A stretch of 64,000 nucleotides of DNA from Macrotis lagotis (taxonomy: Eukaryota > Chordata > Mammalia > Peramelemorphia > Peramelidae), in the NCBI RefSeq assembly GCF_037893015.1, contig NC_133660.1, positions 279,517,567 through 279,581,566 on the forward strand, written 5' to 3'. Shown in pieces: positions 55,431 to 64,000 of the stretch. The notes beneath the pieces are model-generated. The model saw only the letters and a list, made by a program, of their open reading frames with translations. It was not told the origin of the DNA and ran no database searches. How positions within the stretch are numbered: the stretch's first letter is position 1; each line of letters begins with the position of its first letter. A program made the position numbers and the translations under genes.

Positions 55431-57499
55431 GGGGGCATATCACATTACTTTTTCACATGATAACAAAATGGAGATTCAGAGGTCAATTGCCTTCCCCCTA
55501 TAAGGCAACTTTTGTCTTATCTATATGGGAGTACAAAAGGTCAAACCTGCCCTGCCAGCCCTGAGAACCTGCTCACTCTACCAGTGTCTGGTCCTCCTTC
55601 AGAAATTACTTTGGCTTGGGGCAGGGGCGTTTAGGGAGGAGGTGATGTCTGGTTGATGGTATTTTTTTTCTTCTTGTGGCTTAACTGCCTCATCCTTGGC
55701 CAGAGGCATGGGCAGATATTGTGCCCACTTCCTTTCCTCTTTTGTCTTTCTTCTCTGACTCATTCTAGGCACAGATGCCCTGCTCATCACATGTCCCTGG
55801 CATTCTGGAGCGTCTTTGTAACTTTCCTTCTCTCTGTGATTTAGGGTCTTGTGGCTTTTGGGCTATATTTGTATCAAACCAATGGGAATGTCCTGGCAGA
55901 GCTACCCCCAACAGAATTATTCATTCATCATTTTCTGAGCACTAACCACAGCTCTGGGATGCAAAGATGGTTAGGGCACAGTCTCTGTCCTCAGGAAGTT
56001 TATGGTCTAGTTTGACACAGAGCAACGTCGAGGAAAGAAGGATGTAATCAGTACTATGAGAGAAAAGTACTAGTATGATAGAGCTGTCACCAGCTGAGGG
56101 GTTCTATAATCTTCTCCATTTCCTGGAACTGCAGAGCCTCTCTCCATCACTTTCATTTGTCCCTACTAGATCTTAGAAGAACAAAGGAAAAAAAGGTGAT
56201 GACATCAGAAGACATTTTCCTTTTATTTCTAGAGGGGAAAAATCCTTAGAATACCTTCTTAATTATTCTGGAGAATGGAAGGAAATGGGAACCTGTAGTA
56301 GATCTTCCTTAGTCCCCTGGGAGTCCTTGTTCATACATGTCCTGTCCCCACCTTCATCCTCTGCCTCAGGTCATTGTGGGGACATACAGCCTCAAGACAA
56401 GGAAGCCAGTGAGGAGAACAAAGGAGAGATCCTTGAGAAATAGGAGACAGACAAAACACATTCCTACCTCCACACCTTTCTGTCCTCCTCCCGTACTGTC
56501 ACCACTCATCTCCTCCATCTATTCAAATTCTACCCCATACTTCCCTTCTCTTTTCATTCTTAAGATAAAAAAAAGGCATAGCAGAAATATTTAGAGGTTT
56601 TGTGTCTCATCAGACCTTGATGATGTTCCCCAGATGGGACATATATATCATCACTCTACATTAGAATGTAAACAATTTATTCTTGTTTAGTCCTTTGTTC
56701 ATTCATGTGAACCTTTTTCACCTTTCTCAACTTTTCTGTGAGCACTTCAAAGTTCCTACCCAGCTCTGATCTTTTCATTAGGAATAATTGGAAGGTCTCT
56801 ATTTCATTAAAATCTCTTCCCCCCTCCTTTATGACTGTACTCACTTTTGTTGGTTACATTATTTTTGGTTGTAAGCTCAAATCCTTTGCCTTCTGAAAAT
56901 ATCAGGCTCCAAGCTCTCTGCTCCTGCACAGTAATGGCTGCTAAATCATGTGTGATCCTGATTCAGTATTTGAACTATTTCTTTCTAGCAGTATGAAATG
57001 TTTTTTCTTTGGCTTGGAAGCTCTGCATTTTGGACCATAAATGTTCCTGGGAGTTTTCTTTTTGGGGTTTTTCTTTCAGGAGATAACTGTTGGATTCTGT
57101 TTCTACTTTGCCTATGAGATACCTTACATTTTTCTTCTCTTTTTTCAGTCTTTTTTTTTTTTTCGATTTTTTTGGTTGTCTCATGAAATCATAGGTTTTT
57201 ATTTTTTTTCATTCTAATTTTCCAGGAGTTTTTTACTTGGGCATGACTTTGTGTCCCCTTAGCTGAGTTGCTAATTCCCTTTCCTATTTTTTCTTCCATG
57301 GCTTTTGTTTCTTTTTTCTTTTTTTCCTTTAGCACTCTCATTTCTTTTATTAATTACAAAAATTCTTCTTTCTAGAAATTCTGGTTCTAGGTACACTCCT
57401 CAGTCCATCTTGGACTTGTGACCTGGAACTAGACTGAAGATGAAGATACTTGTTCTCCCCCTTGAACAAGGCTGGCCTGGTACCCACCCTCTTTCTGTG

Positions 57500-57860
57500 C
57501 TAGAATGCTCAGCCATTTGTTGTTTAGTCATTCATGTAGTCTCCAATCCAGTGATGCAACTCTCCTGGCTATTCCACAACCAGATCTTCCATCTCTCAAC
57601 CCTGAGCATTCTCTCTAGCTGACTCCCATGCCTGGACCCCTTTCCCTCCTTCTCTTGCCATACTAGCTTCCTTTAAGTCCCAGTTAAAATTCCACCTTCT
57701 ACAAGAAACCTTTCCAACCCTTCTTAATTCCAATGCCTTCCCTTTATTCATACTTAAAGGTTGTTGTCTCATCTTTTAAACTATGAGCTCCTTGAGGGCA
57801 GGGACTGTCCTTTGCCTCTTTGGTGCTCTAAGCAGGGATACTGGTTGATTGATTGATATG
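57500..57860 (+). mobile_element. L2 LINE 3'-end relic
   Basis: tttaagtcccagttaaaatt, ccttctacaagaaacctttc, actatgagctccttgagggc and agggactgtcctttg are in L2 order. Confidence 0.7.
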
Positions 57861-58250
57861 GGAATGATCTCTATGCCCTTCACCATACTGGCTATTCTCT
57901 TCTAGAAACCCTCCAGCTAATCAATGCCTTTCAGAAGATGTGGGTTTTGGAACTGAAACCCATACCCTTGCCTGGTTCTAGAAGTGCTAAAGAGTGCTGA
58001 AGACCTGGTACCTCCCTCATTTTGCAGACTTTATTTCTATTAATGGAACCCAACACCACACTAACTTTTGCAAATACCATATCAAAGTGTAGACTTGTCT
58101 TTTGGGTTCACCATGACTGCTTGCTTGTCGATAGCTTTTTTTTTTTGATTTTTCAGATGAACTGCTATTCAGCCACATACCCGCCATCTTATTAGTAATG
58201 AAATTGAAGTAGTTGAACTCTGGTATAAACCTCATGATTCATCCTTTTTA
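57860..58250 (-). mobile_element. CR1/L3-like LINE relic, reverse
   Basis: gaacccaacaccacactaac, tttttcagatgaactgctat, tcagccacatacccgccatc and agttgaactctggtataaac correspond to a well-conserved part of antisense CR1 3' sequence in amniotes. It is among the clearest CR1-type copies here. Confidence 0.6.
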
Positions 58251-59479
58251 CACACTGTCTTCATAAAATTGAGCCAACATTCTTCCCCATCTCCCCCCCC
58301 CCCAAGATCCCTGTGTGTGACACTCAGTATATCAATAGCCCCTCAGCTCTTTGGGTCATGTAGAGATGACTTGGGGTCTATAGACTATGCTCTGGATAGA
58401 GTATTCCAATGTTACTATTTAAGAGGCTGCCAGAAGGAAGGGCAAAGACTATTGAAGGGTGAGGTTCTTGAATAAAAGCAACTGATTGCTTGGAGGGGGA
58501 CAAGAAGAGGGAGAATTCACAATGTATTCAACGTCTACATTCCTGAGTATCTTCAAGTAAGAGGGTATGATGGAAAGAACTAGGGATATCAGGAGGGGAG
58601 AGGAAGCTGAGGTTTGACTCATAGTTTTGTTTGGAAATAACCTTCATGTAAACGGAGCTGCCAAAACCCTCATTTTGAAACATTCTTCCTCTTCCTTCTC
58701 CTTTTCTCCCCAATCTTCTCATTTAATTTCAATTTAGTATCTCTCTCAAATTCTGCCCTTTTCTTTTCCTATGGATGTTTTGGCATGGAATAGATGACCA
58801 TTCCCAATGATTCAGGTAGAAGGGTACAAGGAGGCAACAAGTGAAAACAATTAAACAATAGCACTGAAACATCCCAACACTTTAAACCATCATCTTGGAA
58901 GTCTTTAGACTCTGGGCTAACCTCAAGACTGAGCTAGTCCTATCTTGGAGAGCAAGTCATTAGTTTCTGCCATAGCACCAAGGGTATAGAAAATGTTCTA
59001 TGAATCAAATATCCTATCCAACACGAATTAAGTATGGGACCCTTATTTCTTTCTTTCTGGGGCAGTTACTCCCTTGGGTTCCAGGGCCCATTGGGTTTGT
59101 ATCTCTTTTCATAAATTCTGATCTGACTTTAACCCCCTTTCAGTTGAGAGTGGATTTCAGGTTCTGTAATCTCCAGTTCTGTAGCAAGATATGAATGCAC
59201 AGAAAATGATTAAATGTGCTATTTGGTAGGGAAGGATACAAATGTTCAGTGGGATCTCAAGAAGTGAAAGAAGGCTTTTGGTGGGATGCTCTAGGAGCTT
59301 TGAAAGGTGGGAATCTGAGAAGCAGAATGGCTGGGGAAGAGGAGCCATGAGTCTCCTTGGATTTTATGAGTTATGAATGGCATTTTTACTCATCATGACA
59401 AAATGCTTTAGAATGTAATGAGTCTATGGCATTGACATTCTGTCTCCCAGCTCCTTGGATTGTGAGTCTTGCTGTTTCC

Positions 59480-59745
59480 ATTTTCACCTTTGCTCCATTT
59501 AAGGTTCAGTTTCAATGTCATTTGCTACTTTAAGCCTTTTCTAACTTCCTCTTTGACTGTTAGCACTTCAGCTCCAAGCCCAAGACTACTTTGGCCATAG
59601 TTATATTCCTTTCTCCATATACATCTTGTTTTCCTCAATAGAATGTCAGATTCTTGAGGGGAAAAAACCTATTTCCTTTTTGTTTTTTGCACAGTGACTT
59701 GTTCTATGCATTGTACATAGTGGTATTTAATAAAGCATACACTGT
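59480..59745 (+). mobile_element. L2 LINE 3'-end relic
   Basis: ctcaatagaatgtcagattc, ttgaggggaaaaaacctatt and tagtggtatttaataaagca form an L2 tail. Confidence 0.65.
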
Positions 59746-61039
59746 ATTTTTTATAAAAATCTAACAGTTTAAGGCATTTTAGCTCTAACTTGCACCTGGA
59801 AAAGTCCCAAAATTTTGTATTTTAGTAGATTAACATTATCTCCTCCTTCCCCACAGAACCTTGACTTAAGATGAAAACCAAACCAAACAACCAAAAAAAA
59901 AAAATCTGTCCTCAAAATCAAATGAGAGCAAGATTGTTTAAGGTAGTTTTCAAAATTAGAAAAATCAGTTCACTCCACCATGGCAGAACCATTGGTTGGC
60001 ACATTTGGTGGACTCTGATTAAGGGGAAGTCAGAGCTAGGGAATTTGCAGCATGAGGGGCTTTGATTGCCTGTCAGACAAGCTCTCAGACTCAGTCTGTA
60101 ATTTGGCCCTGAGTGATCAAGCTCGGTTAATGTGATAAACTCACCAGCCTCCAGTAGTTAGCAGACCAAAGGGGGAGCCATGATTAAAGCCAGCCGAGGC
60201 TCCATAGGTTGGTGGTGGGGATGAAGTTCAAAGACTCAAAACCGTGGAAGAGTAGACACGTCGCTGCCCCCATTAGAAACTGGGAAAGGAGAGCCAAGAG
60301 GCCATTTATTTGTTCTGATGGATTGTGAGGGTGCGTTGGTTCTAAAAATGCTTTTATTTTGACTTCAGATCTCCTTGTAGTAGAACCATTGCTTGGTCCA
60401 GGTCATTGGAGCATTGCACCCACTCTCTTCCTACTTCTCTCTATATTCAGGGCTCTTAGAGGTGGTCTAGAACTTATCCAGTACTGGGGAGAGCCAGCTT
60501 TTAATGAAAGAGGGGCAGGATCCTTTTCTTATATTCTTAAGATCATTATATACCCCACTGTGTCATTATATAAGATTTCCTTATAGCTAAGCCTAGGGTC
60601 TCCCCCAAACAGGGAGTAGTAGATATTTATTGCACAATATGAATCAGGTATGGGACACTCTTTATTTTCTACATATAATAGAAATGCAAAAGATATAAAA
60701 GATTCATGGTGTGTATCGATGAGTTAAGCGATCAGTACAACTTTCTAACTAGCCACTGCTATAAGCTGCTAAAAGATTGAGGCACAAATATCAGAACCTG
60801 AAGCCATTTGTGGGACTGTGGAATGGACATTCCACATTTGACCCTGGTTCTGCAGGATGAAGGCTTCTCCTGGTCAGTGCCTTCTTCAATATAGGCCAGA
60901 GACTAAGTCCATTCCTCTCCTGGGGTCACTTTATTCTAGCCAATGCACCCAGTCCCCTTTTGAACTCACCTCCAAGTGAACACATCCACCTTAAAAACAA
61001 TATTAAGTCGTCGACTTGGAAAAGAGAACATAAAACGGA

Positions 61040-61250
61040 AAAGACCATCAGGGAAACCAGGCGAAAGTTTATCTAGCTGAATTTAGAAATATGTTTAATG
61101 GCGTTGTATGTGCATTTTATTGGAGGAGGGGGAGGGAAGGAAGGATAAAAATGTAGACCTCAAAATCTTACAAGACATGAATGTTGAAAACTATCTTTAC
61201 ATGAAATTGGAGGAAAAAAATAAAGAAAAATCACATAAAAAAAGGAAAAA
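61040..61250 (+). mobile_element. LINE 3' end (L1-like, marsupial)
   Basis: ggaggagggggagggaagg, cctcaaaatcttacaagac, atgaatgttgaaaactatct and ttacatgaaattggagg precede a long A-rich tail. Related to the end of the copy at 12560-12995. Confidence 0.6.
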
Positions 61251-61701
61251 AGAAAGTTTGTCTACTTGAGTCCCCTGGTTCTTCCTGCCATGTGGGAGCA
61301 GTCACCATTTGACTAGAGTAGGGGGGAAGCTCATCTCCCCTTCCATATAGAAAGTCCCATTGAAAGAACAGCTTACTCCTATGGAAGACTGAAAGAAGGA
61401 ATGATCAGGGATAGACTCATTCCCTTTTAAAAAGTCCATTGAGTCATCTGCTCTTCCTTCTCCATGGCCAATGAGGGGTTGCCTGGTCCTTTCAAAGGCA
61501 TAAGAGTGGTGAGTCACACACGGTCAATAGGAAGCAGCTGGGAGTTCAATCTCCCCAAAGTGCCCACTGCCCAAACACTCTGCCAGCAGAAGCATATGGC
61601 AGGAATCAAGGAGAGTTTGGCTGTGTCATTTTCAAATCCTATATAGAAGTCATAAAATGGAGATATAACAGCAGCAACCTCCCAGCAGCTACCCCCCACA
61701 G

Positions 61702-61704
<3 letters not shown>

Positions 61705-61755
<51 letters not shown>

Positions 61756-61758
61756 ACA
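61705..61758. repeat. (CA)n microsatellite
   Basis: About 25 CA units with one T interruption. Confidence 0.97.
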
Positions 61759-61814
61759 TGTTCACTTATATATGTTTTTTAAAATAAATCATCTGAGCAT
61801 CACAACAACCTTAG

Positions 61815-62092
61815 TAGGATGATGTTTGTCCTTTGTTCTTGAAGAAGGCCAGACAAGCACATGAATTGGATTTGAGTAAAGGGGGCTGTGCAAAGACACC
61901 AGCCTCACTTTCTCCTCTGGAGCCATCTGGTCCCATGTCCAGATATGAATTGGGATGACGGGAGATGGTCCTAGATACTAGAAACTCATTAAACAACTTG
62001 GCCAAGGTCACAGCTGGTATATAACTGAGGTTAGATTTGAACTCAAGTCCTCCTGACTTCACGACTGGCACACTCCACAATCTAGCTGCCCA
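61815..62092 (-). mobile_element. Composite marsupial SINE (MAR1-like), reverse
   Basis: tttgttcttgaagaaggcc, cactttctcctctggagcc, gacgggagatggtcctag, aacttggccaaggtcacag and tcctcctgacttcacgac; collinear with 23200 and 51722, with small internal gaps. Confidence 0.75.
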
Positions 62093-62096
62093 CAAA

Positions 62097-62200
62097 TTCT
62101 ATATCTATCTATATCTGTATTTATATCTGTCTGTCTATCTATCTATCGAAATATAAATATATGTGTATGTGTATGTATCAATAGAAATATATACATATTT
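62097..62200. repeat. (CTAT)n / (TATG)n simple repeat
   Basis: Short blocks of ctat, ctgt and gtat tetranucleotides. Confidence 0.8.
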
Positions 62201-62397
62201 ATTTCTAGCTATAGCTTAGCTGACCTTAAAGTGCTTATAAAAAATAAACTTACGGAAGGTAGAGATTATTTTATTTTTGTCATGTATCATGGTAGCTACC
62301 TGCCACCTCTAGTATCAAATACAAACTCCTTCCAATCTACTTCTAAAGTCTTGCTATAGATTATTCCCTCTTTATTCATGTTTAGTTCCAGAAATGA

Positions 62398-62640
62398 GAT
62401 CACTAGGTAGCTAAGTGGATAGAGTACTAAGCTAGGAGTCAAGAAGACCTAAGTTCAAATCTGACCTCAGACACTTACCGGTTGTGTGACCCTGGGCAAG
62501 TCAATTTAACTGTCTCATTTCTTCATGTATAAAATGAGCTGGAAAAGGAAATGGCAAACCATTCCAGTATCTTTGCCAAGAAAACCCCAAAAGAGGTCAT
62601 GAAGAGTCAGACATGGCTGAAAAATGACTCAACAACTATT
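62398..62640 (+). mobile_element. tRNA-derived SINE with an RTE-like 3' tail
   Basis: The head (aggtagctaagtggatagag, gacctaagttcaaatctgac) is tRNA-like. After tgtataaaatgagctggaaa the 3' part changes to aaggaaatggcaaaccattc, cagtatctttgccaagaaaa, aagagtcagacatggctg and ends in actcaacaac. That tail resembles RTE/BovB LINE 3' ends, which suggests RTE-driven mobilisation. Confidence 0.75.
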
Positions 62641-63014
62641 AGTATCACTGGGCCAAAGAGTATGCGCCAATAGTAAATTTGGGAGCCTGGCTCCGTGCTG
62701 CTTTCCCTAATGGTTGACCTACCAATAGAACAGCAGTGCGCCATTCTGCCATAGCCCCTTGACATTCTTCTCTATTTCTTAAGCTTCAGATAGAAATAGG
62801 CCTGGGACAAGTAGCTATCCTGCTATTTTTCTTTTATATGATATTAGGAAGAAGAGTGCACAGATGGATACATGACTGCTCCCTATAGCTACTGTTATGA
62901 TATCATTCTTTGAAACTTTATTCAATAGCTTTCACATAGAAACAGTCACGGCATAGGTTGCTATCTTTGTTGCTATTCTTTTCTTTATAATGTTCTGTGG
63001 TTTATTGCATGGGA

Positions 63015-63186
63015 GGTAAAAATCATTTCTTCCTTTTCTTATTCTGCTCCTTCTTTTCCTCCCTTTTCTCTCTTCCTCTTCCTCCTCCCTACTTCCTCCT
63101 CTTTGTCTTCTTTTTTATTCCTCTTCTTCTTTCTACCCCTTTTTCTCCTCTCCTTATTTCTCCCTTTTCTTTCTCTTATCTCTTTT
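63015..63186. repeat. Pyrimidine-rich low-complexity tract
   Basis: About 170 bases of almost pure C/T with no periodic unit. Confidence 0.85.
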
Positions 63187-64000
63187 AATGGAATTTAAAT
63201 AGAAATTGTCTTGTCAAATCATTCTTACCATCGTCTTTTATACTGAATAATATTTACTATGTTGGTAGATAGCACAATTATTCTTTGGGATTGAGGATAA
63301 AGTCACCAGGTGACTTTTCCCATTACTGGAGAAATTTATCAAATTGCTCATGTAGAGGAATTATTTTTTACATTTGTACTGTTTTCTGTGTGATCCAAGA
63401 TTTATAGTCCCGGAGAAGAATAAAGAAAATGAAGAAAAAACAACTCATTTATATGGACAAATGTGACTCTTCAAAATTATTGTGAGGGAATATTTTCTTT
63501 AAGAAAGGGTCCCTATTATTTACTTTTCCGGTTTCTTTTCCTCTGTCCTTCATCTCCACCTTCCTGAGTCTGCCATTAGACCCCCATTCAGCCTCTATAG
63601 GTGTCAGGATCCCTTTCTAACTCCTTGGTTTGCCGTTTACCTTACATGGCCCTGCCACTGGTGTAGCTGATGTTTCTTCATGGTGCCATTGAAGCTGTGA
63701 CCTTAAGGTTCCTGCTGGGGCAAGGGGCACAGAAGTTTGCTTCATCATGGGGAACAGACACTGGAGATGTAGGGTGGTGGAACAAAGATTCATGGAGAGA
63801 TGGAATTTCACAGCTGAAGGAGATCTGAGAAATCATCTACTCCACCCACATCCCCCTCTGAGATCAGACTCTGGTACCCAGAGAATGGGGAGTTTGGGAA
63901 TTCATCTTGGGATGCCAGACAATCTACAATGCCCAGCTCCTAGGGCACAGGTGACATTTTGTTTCTAGGCACAGGAAGTTGACTTCTTCCAGTTTCAGGT

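Larger units (their letters stand above)
48560..64000. other. Region upstream of CCND1, no gene recognised
   Basis: About 15.4 kb without a recognisable exon. It holds SINEs (49562-49713, 53070-53190, 62398-62640), two composite SINEs (51722-52018, 61815-62092), many MIR relics (for example 50300-50420, 51545-51715, 52145-52250, 52318-52445, 53900-54040), L2 tails (54060-54230, 57500-57860, 59480-59740), CR1-like relics (54940-55430, 57860-58250, about 63795-63960), a LINE 3' end (61040-61250) and simple repeats. Bases 59990-60230 and 63190-63600 look unique. Confidence 0.7.

Noticed and set aside
1-64000. CRISPR arrays, bacterial operons, integrated virus or LTR element, tRNA or rRNA genes
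   Set aside because: Regular short repeats seen are micro- or minisatellites without spacers. No retroviral-type motifs, long terminal repeats or functional tRNA genes were recognised; tRNA-like words belong to SINE heads.
48560-64000. Another protein-coding gene (for example a MYEOV-like gene) upstream of CCND1
   Set aside because: No open frame shows similarity to a protein I know, and all longer frames are short and overlap repeats.

Overview
This is mammalian nuclear DNA and almost certainly marsupial. It is scattered with full-length copies of the tRNA-derived SINEs typical of marsupials (a 'ggggcagctaggtggcgcag' head and a 'ccatttgccttgcaaaaaa' tail) and with very many MIR/CORE-SINE, L2 and CR1/L3-like relics. 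Three vertebrate genes can be reconstructed exon by exon. Their order and orientation match the human 11q13.3 block, inverted: FGF19 (+), LTO1/ORAOV1 (+), CCND1 (-). I see no bacterial genes, CRISPR array, tRNA or rRNA gene, provirus or viral gene.

Layout. Bases 1 to about 2443 are the end of FGF19 intron 2. Bases 2444-2762 are the last coding exon of FGF19, followed by a 3' UTR of about 1.6 kb with a 460-base pyrimidine tract and a poly(A) signal at 4313. From 4.35 to 14.9 kb there is no gene I recognise: SINEs, L2 and CR1-like relics, microsatellites and a degenerate tandem array of about 34 bp. A CpG island (about 14.9-16.8 kb) carries the LTO1 promoter and exons 1-3. LTO1 exons 4-5 lie at 19.0-19.5 kb, giving a complete 137-residue protein, the same length as the human one. 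From 19.5 to 32.4 kb is the convergent LTO1-CCND1 spacer, rich in repeats and holding a tandem array with a period of about 67 bp at 25.2 kb. CCND1 runs leftwards from its ATG at 46549 to its stop at 35887 in five exons (292 residues), with a 3' UTR of about 3.5 kb ending near 32.37 kb. Its CpG island covers about 44.7-48.6 kb, and a TCF/LEF plus CRE promoter module sits just upstream of exon 1. From 48.6 kb to the end there is no recognisable gene, only repeats and a few unique stretches that might be regulatory.

Biology. CCND1 (cyclin D1) is the mitogen-responsive partner of CDK4/6. LTO1 works with YAE1 as an adaptor that brings ABCE1 to the cytosolic Fe-S assembly machinery. FGF19 is the bile-acid-induced hormone that signals through FGFR4 and beta-Klotho. 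They are syntenic neighbours, not an operon, and nothing in the sequence links their functions.

I did not find an undescribed biological system. The less ordinary observations are: a roughly 560-bp direct duplication on either side of the FGF19 last exon; two degenerate tandem arrays, one of which starts in a SINE tail; a (GGGGCC)n tract beside the CCND1 exon 2 splice donor; a short-unit minisatellite in LTO1 intron 1; and repeat-free candidate regulatory blocks in CCND1 intron 3.
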